From: Bacteroidales bacterium
Lineage (GTDB): Bacteria; Bacteroidota; Bacteroidia; Bacteroidales; WCHB1-69
Length of the DNA: 58,928 bases
Reading direction: 5' to 3'
Assembly: GCA_017633255.1 (NCBI GenBank)
Contig: JAGBPS010000028.1
Coordinates: forward strand, 1-58,928
Shown here: positions 1 to 10,155 of the stretch, piece by piece
Layout of the letters: every line of letters starts with the position of its first letter
Numbering within the stretch: the stretch's first letter is position 1
Notes under the pieces: model-generated
What the model was told of the DNA's origin: nothing
Databases searched by the model: none
The model's input: the letters and a program-made list of their open reading frames with translations, nothing else
Position numbers and translations under genes: made by a program

Positions 1-570
1 AAGTATAAGTACCACTCGTCATATAAGTGGAGTCATTCCAAGTGTACCAGTCGCAGGTGTCAACCGTGTAAGCAACATGGGTTGCATGATAAATCGTCAG
101 ATGCAGGGTATCCACCTGAGTGCATGCATTTCCATCAGCGAAGCTGTAGGTATAGGTACCACTTTCTGTATAAGTTGAATCATTCCAGCGATACCAGTCG
201 CAAGTGTCCACCGTGTAAGCCATGTTAGTCGCATGGTTAATCGTCAGGTGCAGAGTATCCACCTGGGTACAACCGTTGGCATCAGGATGACTGTAGGTAT
301 AGCTACCTGTAGCAGTATAGGTAGAATCGTTCCAACGATACCAGTCGCATGTGTCAACGGTCACTGCCGTGTGTACCGGATTGTTGATGGTCAGGTGCAA
401 GGTATCAACCTGGGTGCAGCCATTGGCATCAGCGAAGCTGTAAGTATAAGTACCACTTTCTGTATAAGTTGAATCATTCCAACGATACCAGTCGCAGGTA
501 TCAACATCGTAAGCGAAATGCGTTGCATGGTTCACCAACAGATGTAAGGTCACGATGCTGTCGCAACCCG
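1..570 (-). repeat. 147-bp tandem coding repeat (49 residues), at least four copies
   Basis: The motif (c)attcca/gttcca followed by an acgataccagtcgca-type stretch recurs at about 34, 181, 328 and 475, exactly 147 bp apart. Each unit encodes 49 residues containing DTCDWYRWNDSTYT and a following CTQVDTLHLTI. Copies are highly similar at the DNA level, suggesting recent expansion, and the array continues past the window edge. Confidence 0.85.
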
Positions 571-3500
571 CCGCATTGATCAGGGTGAACGTAGCGGCAT
601 CAGTGCTCTCGTAATAGGTTATACCATCGATCCAGGTCATTGACTCGCACGCCGTGTCATAAACATCAGCATAGGTCACCTCCATCACCGTTACATTCAT
701 CACCACCAAACTATCGGCACCGTTCGAAGCGTGAAGTGACGCCACCAAAGTATCGGTTTGCGTAAAGATCACGCCATTCCACTCGAACGGCAGCATGTCA
801 GAACAGATGGTGCTGTCCACTGAATTTTCAACGGTATTCAACACATTCAGTATAATCGTCAAGGTGCTGTCACAACCCACGGCATTTGTCAAATTCTGAG
901 TATAGGTACCTGCAGTATGATACTCGCTGCGATTCAAGCTATACGGAAGATTTCTTTCCAAAACAGTCACCGTCAGCGTATCGGCAGTGGCCTCCTTCAC
1001 ATTCAGCGTCATCACCACCAGACTGTCGCAGCCATGCCCATTCTGGAGGTAAGCCGTCTGCACACCCGCATCCAGAAAACTCAATCCGTTCCATACCACC
1101 GGCAATTGTGCGCGGCACACCGCACTGTCCACCGCCACTGTGTCGGAAACATATACCGTCAGGTTCATCGTCACCGTGCTGTCGCAACCATAAATATTGG
1201 TCAGCACCGTATCATAAGAACCGGATTCTGTATAAGTCTCACCAAACCAAACCATCTTGTTGCACACCGCAGTGTCGAAAGAGCTATGGCTGATAGGATT
1301 ACTATTTAATGTCAGATACACAATACTGTCGCAACCCGATTCAGTGTAAAGGTTTATGCGATGGGTACCGACCTTTGCCAACAAGGTGTCGTGGTACTGA
1401 TAGGGGAAATCATTGATACAGATGGTTGCGCTATCTTCCACCTCGTATACGGGCAAGAAGAAGAGGCTCAGGATGGTAACGCTGTCGCAACCGCCCGATG
1501 CCACATCGTGGTGGGTGAACAAGTCGTTAGTGTCAGACACTCCCGTCAAGGTGAATCCATAGCGGTCATATTCCGTCACATTGGCACACAAAGTGTCATA
1601 CAAATATACTTGGTTATACGGTTGCGGATAGACCACTCTGCACCAATTCAACTCGCCGCAACCGCCCTGGGCTGAGATACAGATTTCCAGAGAATCCAAC
1701 TCACGGTCGAACATCAGCTCCAAGTGGTAAGGATCCTGCTGGGGCATCACAATCACACTGTCGGGCACCGTCCACACCACATTCTGCAAGCCCGAGAGCG
1801 AGTCGATAGAATAAGCGTAAATATCACCCAGGCAAGGACTACCCTCCCCTTCGATGGCAGGCGGATTGTCGGTATTCGGTGTGACAGACAAGTGCAGAAT
1901 CACCAAACTGTCGCAACCGTTGCTGCCAACTCCTGCATTCAAGGTGTCACAATAGTAGCCTGTTGACTCCGGAACAAAATGGAATCCATATTCCGTATAG
2001 GTATGGGGGAAGCAGACAGTATCCTCGATAACCAGATAGTTGTCGAGCACTTCCAGCTCAAGGACAAAGGTACTGTCGCAGTATTGTCCTGCAATCTCCA
2101 CGGTGCGTGTGTAGGAGAAATGTCCATTCTCTTCTGCCATTACCTCAAAGCCGTGATCCGCATAAACAGCGCCCCTGCAGATTGTATCATAGTAGAAAAT
2201 AGTCGGACCATCCACCACCTTGATACGGGCATAGAGGTTGGAGCAGAACACAGTTCCGTTGCTGGTGATGTAAAGGGTGGCCGTCACCGTATAGGTACCA
2301 GCTTCGGGATATGCATGATCTGCCGAAGTGGCATTCACCGTCGGTGTGTTGTCACCGAAATTCCACACCACACTGTCGCACGGATAGTTCACCAGCGTGC
2401 TGAAGTTGATTGGCTCATACGGACAGAACTTCGTATCGGCTGGCAGGTCGGTAGTGAGAATGCCGTTGACGAACAGCTGTTCTTTGAGCGGCACCGCTCT
2501 AGAGCCCGCCGCATAACCATACGACTCGTGGAAGCCCAGACCATAGCAGTGGGCGATGAAACCGCCTTCACACTGCAGAGTATGTGTGCCGTTGGCGATA
2601 TGTTTCCGCACAAAAGCATAATCGGAGCTGCCATTCAGCAGGGTGAACTGACCACCGATAGCCATACCGTCCAGCATCACCTCGGCGATAGAGGAAGCGG
2701 GAATGACAATATTAACATAATGGTCGGAGATGCCCGGTGAGTTGAAAGTGGCGAAAGTGATCTCGCTCAGTTTCTGCTCTGTGGGCGGTATCCATATCAT
2801 AGAGGGGTCGCTTCGCTCCTGCGGATTACCATGCATAGCACCGGCGATATAGAGGTAAACTCCGGCAGGCTTGGAAGTCTCCAAATAACAAGAGCCTTCA
2901 GAACCGGCCAACTGAAACTCGTAGGTCTGATAGGCCGACAAAGTGGTCAGCAGCGTACCATTCTTGCGCACTTCCGTATTGCCGTGCAACGCCGTCACAC
3001 GCAACACGTCAAAGTTCTGACTCTCCGTGGAGGTGATAGCAAAAGATTTGCCCCAATATTTGATGCCGATGGCCTGTTCTACCAAGTGGTCGGTATAGGA
3101 GTTGTCGGTAGGCACCAATGCACAGACGTTACCATTGAAGACCGCGATGGGCTTGTTGTCACGCGATTTCACCACCGTACCCGACAGGTCACCCAGCGCA
3201 CCACCATATTGTGACAGTCCGAGGTAAGTCTGACCTGCCTGCAGTGTAACGGAGAACGTATGATTGGCCTGATGGTTACCCTGCAAAGCTCTGGTAGGAG
3301 TAATATCAATTACGGTGTTATCCTGGGTAGCCACCACCACAAACTCCGCATTCATCATCGGGGTATAAGTCTGCAGGACATATTCGTCAGAAAGTGCGTC
3401 AATGGGCAACACATCGGTCACGTCGAAACTGCTCACGTTATAGTTGGCGGCGTACAGGGATACCGAATCGGTGGTCTCCACTAACAGACCATAATCGCCA

Positions 3501-6500
3501 ATCTCAGCCGTGCGTGACGAGACGCCAGGATATGCCTGTTCTACAGGAATGGTGACTGTGGTGACAGAGTGTGCGCCAACGGTGAACGAGGTACTCCAAC
3601 CCGTACGCGGATTGCTCACCGTACCCTCACAAGCCTCCTCAGCCGACACGTTCAGCGTGAGTGTCGGGGTACGGAAGTGGTTGACCAGATATGACAACCA
3701 GAAGGTTTTGCCCACAGAGGCCGGTGCACCCAATGAGTCAGCCAACAATGCCGAAGGCACCACATACAGCGATGCCGTATCAACACATTCGCCACCATTG
3801 GAAGCAATCACCGTATAGAGTGTCGGAATCAACGGTGACACTTGCACCGTATTGGTATCCTCGTTGCTGTGCGACCAGTAGTAGTGCTGCGCTCCTGCGG
3901 TAGCGGTCAGCTCGATATAATAGCCCTGACAGTTGTCCGTAGCCACCTCATTGGAGGTCAACGAAATGGTCACATCTCCGAAATAATACTCGAACGCACC
4001 CTGATCAACAATGTTCGCGCAGGCAATACGCGGGTCATCCTTGAGATCCAGAGGCCAGGACACCCACTGGTTGTCACCCGCATCAATAGCAGGAGAGTTC
4101 TGCTGAAGCGAATAATCACCCACTTCATTTTCAAAAACATTGGGAATATCATTCAACAAGTTATGGTCACCCATCACATTGCCACCCACATTCATCGCAT
4201 GGCCGGCATTGTTGATGACGATATTATTGTACAGTTTCAGTTTCATCGCATTGGCGGTGGAATCGCTACCGCTTCCGCCACCAGAACCAGAACCAGGATC
4301 GTCTCCTCCACCAGTACCAGGGTCATCACCACCACCGGTGCCAGGATCATCACCGCCACCACCAGTGCCAGGATCATCTCCTCCTCCACCAGTACCAGGA
4401 TTATCTCCTCCTCCGCCAGTGCCAGGATCATCTCCTCCACCACCAGTGCCAGGATCGTCACCACCAGTGCCAGGATCATCACCACCGCCTCCGGTGCCGG
4501 GGTCATCTCCACCGCCACCTGAGCCTGAGCCAGAACCTCCTGAACCAGAGCCACCAGATCCTCCGGAGCCGGAGCCACCCGAACCAGAACCGCCGTCACC
4601 TGTGCCATCGTCAGTACCATTCACCGCATACAAGTCAATCACAGTTTCCACTGTCACCTCGTAAGCACCGATATCAATAATCTCCGCAAAGACACGACCC
4701 TTTGTGCTGATATCTTTCGCCCAATCCGCACATTCGTTGCTACCATGGTCAACCGCCGCCGAACCGCTTCTCGGCATATAATTGAAATTCGGATCAATGA
4801 ACAGCGATGCATCATCCACCACAATGTTGTTGTCAGGGACATTATCCAAATTGACATTCTGTGTATAAGTATTATTAATAATAATATTGTTACACAGTAC
4901 CAACGCATCAGTATCATTACTCAAAACTGCAGTGAAAATCGGATTGTCCACATACTGCTCGTAGGCACCGATATCCACAATCTCTTCGTGGATACGGATA
5001 TTATCCTCCTCATCCGCACCCCATGAAACACAATCGTTATTACCATGGTTAATCGCTATCGAGTTGGGACGCAAACGATAATTGTACAACTTATCCACAA
5101 ACAAAGTATCATTGTCCGTCACAATATTGTTGGCAGGCACATTGAGGATGTTCAGGTTTTTGGAATATTTATTATTGATGATGATATTGTTACACAAAGT
5201 CAAATCTGCAGCCACACCTTCGTCATCGATACCATTAAGTGCTATGGTGGTGTCATAGATCAGACTCGGTTCAATAGCACCGATATCGATAATCTCTTCA
5301 TAAATACGGATTTTCTCACAGATATCGGCTGTCAACTGACAACAACCGTTATTACCCGCATTCACCGCAGCGGAATTGGGTCTTGGGGTATAGTTGAACG
5401 ACGCATCCACGAAGAGCCCGCCGTCATCAGTAAAGAGGTTATGGTCGTCCACCACGGGCACATTGGTAACGATCGTTATCGAGTTGTTGACGATGATGTT
5501 GTTGCAGATAATCAGTTCATGTCCAGGCTTCTGCAATACTACAAAAGCGGTATCCAGCAGTGAGACACCCTGCTCGTAGGCTCCCAAGTCAATAGTGTCT
5601 TCAAAGATACGTCCTTCATCCGCAATATCCAATGTCAACGGACAGCAAATATTGCTACCAACATTAATCACGATGGAATTCTCGCGCGGTGTATAGTCCG
5701 TCTCATTGTCCTTGAACACATCGTCGTGGTCCACCAGCAGGTTGTACGACGACACCGTCATATCGCTTACCGGATTCACACCATTGTTATTGATAATAAT
5801 ATTGTTGCAGAGATTAAGGGTATAACCATCTTTCTGCCATATTACATAAAGGTCGGAGTCAGAGAAATGGCTGATTTCGAAGGCACCGATATCGATGGTA
5901 TCTGCATAAATACGAACCCCATCCCTGATATCCGTAGCCAGCTCATTACAACTATTCTCACCCCTATTGATGGCCGCACTGGTCTCGCGCGGCATAAAGT
6001 TCTGTTCGTTGTTTCTGAACACCTGGTCGTTGTCAATCAAAATATTATTGCCAGGAGTGTTCAAATCATTGACGCTAAAGACCTCCCTGTTATTGATAAT
6101 GATGTTGTTGCACACCTCCATCTGATAGTCATCCTGCTGGTGTACTGCCACATAGCGCGGGAAAGGCACAAACTCGAAAGCGCCAATATCAATGGTATCC
6201 TGTAGAATTCGGGGCTTCTTGGCAATATCTTTTGTGACAAGATCTTCAGTACAATCATTCCGTCCATGGTTCACCGCAATAGAGACTTCTATCAAGCGGA
6301 AATCGTAGAGTGGATCGCGGAATACACGATTTGTATCTTTAATCAAGTTGCAATACACTGTATCCAGGCCATATTCAGTATTGGTATTAGCTGCAAATGG
6401 GTTGTTGATGATAATGTTATTGCACAGATACAGGGTTGCTGAATTCCTTTCGTACACATGGGCATTGTGGTCGGGGACCATGTAGCCACCGCCGCCCCAG

Positions 6501-8692
6501 CCTCCGCCTCCACCGGAGCCGCCGCCTCCTCCGCCACCACCGCCGCCACCGGCGTAGTTGTATTCGTACGGAATCTCGAAGGCACCGATGTCAATAGTGC
6601 CATTGGAGATACGCTGCACCGTATCCAAATCGGTGGGCAATCCATTACAAGTATTATCACCGGCATCCACCGCATCAGAATGCTGCAAGAGACGGAAGTC
6701 GTAGCGCTCGTCACGGAACACCTCCACCAAATCGTTGACGATGTTGCTGGAGGGCACAGGCGTAAAGTTGACATTGGGGGCATACGGAGAGTTCAGTATG
6801 ATTACATTGTTGCACAGCGTCAAAGTAGAACCGGAATCCTGGAAGACAATAGCCCGCTGCACATCCACCACCAACTCAAAAGCACCCAGATCGACCACCT
6901 CGTGCATTACACGAGTGGTGTCCGTCAAGTCATTCTCCCATGAGCTGCAGCAAGTATTGAAACCGGCATCCACCGCCACCGAACCGTTCAGCAACTTAAA
7001 GTTCCTGTATTTGTCGGCAAACACATAGTCATTGTCTTTCACCAGGTTATAATCCACAGGAGGCACATTCACATTACTATCCGCTGAGTGATTGTTGATG
7101 AAGATGTTGTTGCAGAAAGTAAGCGTTCCCTCTTCCTCTTGATACACACCGAAAGCTCTCGGCCAGAAGAAACGCTCGTAAGCACCCTTGTCAACCACTT
7201 CGTTCACGATACGCTCGTTTCCACACAAATCTGAAGTGATGCCCTCTGCACAAGTATTGGAACCCGCATCTATAGCTATACTGCTGTCCGACAGCATAAA
7301 CAAGCTGTGCTCAAAAACGAACACATCGGGCTCATCCGTCACCAAGTTGGTGGCTTCCACCGTCACATTGATATTCGAATCAGCATAGTTGTATATAATG
7401 ATGTTGTTGCAAATATGCATATCACCATTGCCTTCCTTATAGAAAGGATAGTTGACCTCCGGCGCACGATACTCGTAAGCGCCAATGTCAACGATACCGT
7501 TCAGCACACGTTCTTCATCTGCCAAGTCATAGTCAATACCCACCGCACAGCTGTTATCACCCGCATCCAGAGTTGGAATCTGACGCTTCGGACGGAAATT
7601 GATATAGGTTTGCATAAAAATATCCGCTCCGTTGGTCACGAAGTTGTTGCCCTCCACCGCCACATTGACATTCGTGTCGAGGTGGTTGTTCATGATGATA
7701 TTGTTGCAGATGTGCAGGTTACCTCCATTCTCTTGGTAAACAGGGAAATAGAATCTGTCCCAACGCAGTTCAAAGGCACCCATATCCACCGTGTGATTAG
7801 ACACACGCTCGTCACCGTTAAGGTCTTCCGTCATGGAAGTGGCACAACTGTTATCACCTGCATTCACCGTCACGCTATTACGTTGCGTGTTGAAATTGGA
7901 ATAGTCATGGAGGAAAACAAGCTCGGAATTCGTCACATAGTTGTATTGCGACAGCGTAGCATTGACGTTGGTATCCGCATGGTTATTGATAATGATGTTG
8001 TTACAGAAACTAAGGGTTCCGCTTGATTCCTGCCATACGGGGAAATACACATCGCCATAGTGGCACTCAAACGCGCCAATATCTACCGTTTCGTGCTGCA
8101 CACGCACATCACCGGTAAGGTCTTCCGCAATGGTGGCGGCGCAACTATTGTCACCGGCATTCACTACCGCACTCTCCAACTTCGGGCGGAAGCCATAATA
8201 GTCGTTAAGGAACACGTCTGATCCATCGGTGAGGTAGTTGGTGCCCGTATTGGTCACATTCAGATTTTCACCACTGTAGTTATTGATAATAATATTGTTG
8301 CAGATATTCAATGTGCCCTCATAATCCTGGAACACCGTAAAGTTGACCAGATGGGGATACTCGAAGGCTCCCAAATCCACCGTATCGTTATACTTACGGA
8401 ACATGCCCATCATGTCGTAGAGCCAAGTAGCGCATGAGTTATCACCCAGATTGAAGACCAGTTCTGGCTGCACAATATGGAAATCGGAGTAGGAATGGGC
8501 AAAAAGCGGATAATGTCCAAAGAGGTTGTACATGGCCGTGACATTACTCTGGCCGGCCCCGTTGTTGACCACCACGTTGTTGCACACCGATAGCGAGCCG
8601 CCGTCCTCCATCAGGAGGGCATAGCCCGACTGCGCCCTTCCGCTCAGGAAAGAGAACAGCAGGAAAAAGTACAACAACAGGCGTTTTTTCAT
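1..8692 (-). CDS. Giant secreted repeat protein (beta-helix choice-of-anchor-Q repeats, IgGFc-binding-like and PKD domains), 3' end beyond window
   Basis: One frame stays open from the ATG at 8692 to the left edge (at least 2897 residues), so the C-terminus is missing. Residues 1-21 are a signal peptide (MKKRLLLYFF, ending near AQ). Fourteen units of about 95-105 residues follow, each with a CNNIIINN-type strand, a DAGDNSC-type turn and a DIGAFE-type end. This is the choice-of-anchor-Q right-handed beta-helix pattern. Two glycine-rich linkers interrupt them (about residues 712-737 and 1360-1478). Residues about 1660-2070 resemble the IgGFc-binding N-terminal domain (GKTFWLSY start). Residues about 2085-2155 are a PKD domain (WNFGD). 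The rest is 'GCDS' repeats, becoming near-identical 49-residue repeats at the edge. Likely a surface adhesin or stalk; a T9SS sorting domain may lie outside the window. It is last of a same-strand set with the FISUMP genes. Function is inferred. Confidence 0.85.
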   Translation of the reverse strand, partial: MKKRLLLYFFLLFSFLSGRAQSGYALLMEDGGSLSVCNNVVVNNGAGQSNVTAMYNLFGHYPLFAHSYSDFHIVQPELVFNLGDNSCATWLYDMMGMFRKYNDTVDLGAFEYPHLVNFTVFQDYEGTLNICNNIIINNYSGENLNVTNTGTNYLTDGSDVFLNDYYGFRPKLESAVVNAGDNSCAATIAEDLTGDVRVQHETVDIGAFECHYGDVYFPVWQESSGTLSFCNNIIINNHADTNVNATLSQYNYVTNSELVFLHDYSNFNTQRNSVTVNAGDNSCATSMTEDLNGDERVSNHTVDMGAFELRWDRFYFPVYQENGGNLHICNNIIMNNHLDTNVNVAVEGNNFVTNGADIFMQTYINFRPKRQIPTLDAGDNSCAVGIDYDLADEERVLNGIVDIGAYEYRAPEVNYPFYKEGNGDMHICNNIIIYNYADSNINVTVEATNLVTDEPDVFVFEHSLFMLSDSSIAIDAGSNTCAEGITSDLCGNERIVNEVVDKGAYERFFWPRAFGVYQEEEGTLTFCNNIFINNHSADSNVNVPPVDYNLVKDNDYVFADKYRNFKLLNGSVAVDAGFNTCCSSWENDLTDTTRVMHEVVDLGAFELVVDVQRAIVFQDSGSTLTLCNNVIILNSPYAPNVNFTPVPSSNIVNDLVEVFRDERYDFRLLQHSDAVDAGDNTCNGLPTDLDTVQRISNGTIDIGAFEIPYEYNYAGGGGGGGGGGGSGGGGGWGGGGYMVPDHNAHVYERNSATLYLCNNIIINNPFAANTNTEYGLDTVYCNLIKDTNRVFRDPLYDFRLIEVSIAVNHGRNDCTEDLVTKDIAKKPRILQDTIDIGAFEFVPFPRYVAVHQQDDYQMEVCNNIIINNREVFSVNDLNTPGNNILIDNDQVFRNNEQNFMPRETSAAINRGENSCNELATDIRDGVRIYADTIDIGAFEISHFSDSDLYVIWQKDGYTLNLCNNIIINNNGVNPVSDMTVSSYNLLVDHDDVFKDNETDYTPRENSIVINVGSNICCPLTLDIADEGRIFEDTIDLGAYEQGVSLLDTAFVVLQKPGHELIICNNIIVNNSITIVTNVPVVDDHNLFTDDGGLFVDASFNYTPRPNSAAVNAGNNGCCQLTADICEKIRIYEEIIDIGAIEPSLIYDTTIALNGIDDEGVAADLTLCNNIIINNKYSKNLNILNVPANNIVTDNDTLFVDKLYNYRLRPNSIAINHGNNDCVSWGADEEDNIRIHEEIVDIGAYEQYVDNPIFTAVLSNDTDALVLCNNIIINNTYTQNVNLDNVPDNNIVVDDASLFIDPNFNYMPRSGSAAVDHGSNECADWAKDISTKGRVFAEIIDIGAYEVTVETVIDLYAVNGTDDGTGDGGSGSGGSGSGGSGGSGSGGSGSGSGGGGDDPGTGGGGDDPGTGGDDPGTGGGGDDPGTGGGGDNPGTGGGGDDPGTGGGGDDPGTGGGDDPGTGGGDDPGSGSGGGSGSDSTANAMKLKLYNNIVINNAGHAMNVGGNVMGDHNLLNDIPNVFENEVGDYSLQQNSPAIDAGDNQWVSWPLDLKDDPRIACANIVDQGAFEYYFGDVTISLTSNEVATDNCQGYYIELTATAGAQHYYWSHSNEDTNTVQVSPLIPTLYTVIASNGGECVDTASLYVVPSALLADSLGAPASVGKTFWLSYLVNHFRTPTLTLNVSAEEACEGTVSNPRTGWSTSFTVGAHSVTTVTIPVEQAYPGVSSRTAEIGDYGLLVETTDSVSLYAANYNVSSFDVTDVLPIDALSDEYVLQTYTPMMNAEFVVVATQDNTVIDITPTRALQGNHQANHTFSVTLQAGQTYLGLSQYGGALGDLSGTVVKSRDNKPIAVFNGNVCALVPTDNSYTDHLVEQAIGIKYWGKSFAITSTESQNFDVLRVTALHGNTEVRKNGTLLTTLSAYQTYEFQLAGSEGSCYLETSKPAGVYLYIAGAMHGNPQERSDPSMIWIPPTEQKLSEITFATFNSPGISDHYVNIVIPASSIAEVMLDGMAIGGQFTLLNGSSDYAFVRKHIANGTHTLQCEGGFIAHCYGLGFHESYGYAAGSRAVPLKEQLFVNGILTTDLPADTKFCPYEPINFSTLVNYPCDSVVWNFGDNTPTVNATSADHAYPEAGTYTVTATLYITSNGTVFCSNLYARIKVVDGPTIFYYDTICRGAVYADHGFEVMAEENGHFSYTRTVEIAGQYCDSTFVLELEVLDNYLVIEDTVCFPHTYTEYGFHFVPESTGYYCDTLNAGVGSNGCDSLVILHLSVTPNTDNPPAIEGEGSPCLGDIYAYSIDSLSGLQNVVWTVPDSVIVMPQQDPYHLELMFDRELDSLEICISAQGGCGELNWCRVVYPQPYNQVYLYDTLCANVTEYDRYGFTLTGVSDTNDLFTHHDVASGGCDSVTILSLFFLPVYEVEDSATICINDFPYQYHDTLLAKVGTHRINLYTESGCDSIVYLTLNSNPISHSSFDTAVCNKMVWFGETYTESGSYDTVLTNIYGCDSTVTMNLTVYVSDTVAVDSAVCRAQLPVVWNGLSFLDAGVQTAYLQNGHGCDSLVVMTLNVKEATADTLTVTVLERNLPYSLNRSEYHTAGTYTQNLTNAVGCDSTLTIILNVLNTVENSVDSTICSDMLPFEWNGVIFTQTDTLVASLHASNGADSLVVMNVTVMEVTYADVYDTACESMTWIDGITYYESTDAATFTLINAAGCDSIVTLHLLVNHATHFAYDVDTCDWYRWNDSTYTESGTYTYSFADANGCTQVDTLHLTINNPVHTAVTVDTCDWYRWNDSTYTATGSYTYSHPDANGCTQVDTLHLTINHATNMAYTVDTCDWYRWNDSTYTESGTYTYSFADGNACTQVDTLHLTIYHATHVAYTVDTCDWYTWNDSTYMTSGTYT
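4258..4620 (-). repeat. Gly/Asp/Pro/Ser coding minisatellite (linker in giant protein)
   Basis: About nine DDPG units, mostly DDPGTGG with extra Gly codons (24-27 bp per unit), followed by a GSGSGG tract. Unit lengths are multiples of three, so copy-number change would keep frame. The tract separates beta-helix units 13 and 14 and is predicted to be a flexible linker. Confidence 0.85.
6480..6556 (-). repeat. Poly-glycine linker tract
   Basis: A run of Gly codons with a few Ser and Trp residues, about 26 residues long, separates beta-helix units 7 and 8 of the giant protein. It is low complexity and prone to slippage. Confidence 0.75.
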
Positions 8693-8715
8693 TCGATACA
8701 GGTAAAGTACAAGAT

Positions 8716-8771
8716 GAATTAAGAATTAAAAAACTATCAACTATCTACTATAAACTATATACTTTATACTT
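8716..8771. repeat. Heptanucleotide-period repeat array
   Basis: Eight units in strict 7-nt register: GAATTAA twice, AAAACTA, TCAACTA, TCTACTA, TAAACTA, TATACTT twice. It occupies most of the gap between the giant gene and the 442-residue FISUMP gene, and its end touches the stop codon of the latter. Confidence 0.8.
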
Positions 8772-10099
8772 TACTCCTCATCTTTCACACAACGAACAGA
8801 CAATCCGTGAGTACGGTATCTCTCGGTTGAATTGAGTGTACGTTCCGAGTTACGCATATAGCGTACGTACTGATAGCCTGAATTCCCCTCATTCCGCGTG
8901 GAGGTCATCCACCAGCTATAGTTGTATAGGTCATAGAAATTGCCGTCATATATACCAGCGGGCTCCGCAGTAAAGAGGGTAACATTATTGGAGCTCAAGT
9001 CATTACCGACTGCGCAGGACTGCTCCGAAGTAACCCAGTGTTCTTTAGAAGCCAAGGCTTTCGCCAGATAATCAGCATTATTGCCGCAGATGTTGATGGC
9101 ATCATATTTCAGGAAGGAAACCATCTGGTCAAACTCCAAGGCAGAAGGCACATGCCAACCATCGGGGCATACGCCCTGCAAGCCACTCGGATTGGTGGCC
9201 GAACCGGTATTGTTGCGCCATGCGGCCGCACGGTTGTATAACAAACCATAAATCTGGGTTTCCACCTCTGAAGTACCGGGATTGTAGTAACGAGGATTTT
9301 CTGTGTTTGATGTACCCTGCGGGATCTCCTCGCCATCGCTGTAATGTTTAGTGCGAAGATTCTGACGCATCCAGCACTGATCGCCAATCACCACCGTCTT
9401 GTAAATATTGCCGTCATAGTCGGCCACTGTACCGCAATTGGTACCGTAATTCTGGGTCACCGTGTTGTTGACCACATTACCCGTAGTCCCCGCCACACCG
9501 AAACCATTGTCGGCACGGTTGTAGCACACCACGCTGTTGAGCAGCTGACCATTGTTCTGCACGTAAGCTCCGCCACCCTTGGCCTGACTGGTTTCCGCTG
9601 TATTGTAGGCCATATTGTTCATCATCACACAATGGGTTACCGTACCCCCATCAATCAGCACACCAGCACCATTGCCCGTAGTACGACCGTAGCGCACCAC
9701 ACAGCTTTCCATCCTGCCTTGCACCGTAGCTATACGATGGGTATAGTCGCCCGACAATATGGAGCACATCGTGGGATTAATCCAGTTGCTGTTGTATCCT
9801 GGGGCAAGTTTATGGGAAATATCAGAGCCCGTACTGGTTTGCTCGTAGCCACCAATCACCTGCACTCCCGTCGGGATGGTGATTTCAGCGGTCAGCAGGT
9901 ACTCGCCCACCTTCAAGTGGATAATGGTATTGTTGTTGGCATTGGCAAGGGCAGCCGTCAAAGTGTATGCATTCTCCCAAGTCAACCCGTTAGCACTACC
10001 CGCACCTTCCGGTGTTGCGAAAAGATGGGTCTGCGCCTGTGCACTCATCCCCCATCCAAGCAATAAAACTATGGTCCAAAGTAAGTTTCTCTTGTTCAT
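8771..10099 (-). CDS. Secreted FISUMP-domain protein (paralogue 1 of 4)
   Basis: 442 residues. Residues 1-23 are a signal peptide ending AQAQ. Residues about 26-220 resemble a short right-handed beta-helix (GLTWENAYTL start, then IDGGTVTHCV, GGGAYVQNNGQLLNSVV, VNNTVTQN rungs). Residues 227-440 form a Fibrobacter succinogenes major paralogous (FISUMP) domain: DYDGNIYKTVVIGDQCWM, ENLRT-like QNLRT, CPDGWHVPS and SVRCVKD. There is no T9SS sorting domain, so its route across the outer membrane is unclear. It lies downstream of three paralogues on the same strand and probably shares their promoter. The molecular role of FISUMP domains is not established. Confidence 0.85.
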   Translation of the reverse strand: MNKRNLLWTIVLLLGWGMSAQAQTHLFATPEGAGSANGLTWENAYTLTAALANANNNTIIHLKVGEYLLTAEITIPTGVQVIGGYEQTSTGSDISHKLAPGYNSNWINPTMCSILSGDYTHRIATVQGRMESCVVRYGRTTGNGAGVLIDGGTVTHCVMMNNMAYNTAETSQAKGGGAYVQNNGQLLNSVVCYNRADNGFGVAGTTGNVVNNTVTQNYGTNCGTVADYDGNIYKTVVIGDQCWMRQNLRTKHYSDGEEIPQGTSNTENPRYYNPGTSEVETQIYGLLYNRAAAWRNNTGSATNPSGLQGVCPDGWHVPSALEFDQMVSFLKYDAINICGNNADYLAKALASKEHWVTSEQSCAVGNDLSSNNVTLFTAEPAGIYDGNFYDLYNYSWWMTSTRNEGNSGYQYVRYMRNSERTLNSTERYRTHGLSVRCVKDEE

Positions 10100-10155
10100 A
10101 TTATTATTGTTTTATTTTATTTCTATTTTTTCTCTGACATCTATCATTCCATATA

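Noticed and set aside
1979..2740. Long plus-strand frames opposite the giant surface protein, including Pro-rich frames opposite the Gly linkers
   Set aside because: The minus frame shows continuous domain repeats from 8692 to the edge; the plus frames are its complement and have no coherent domains.
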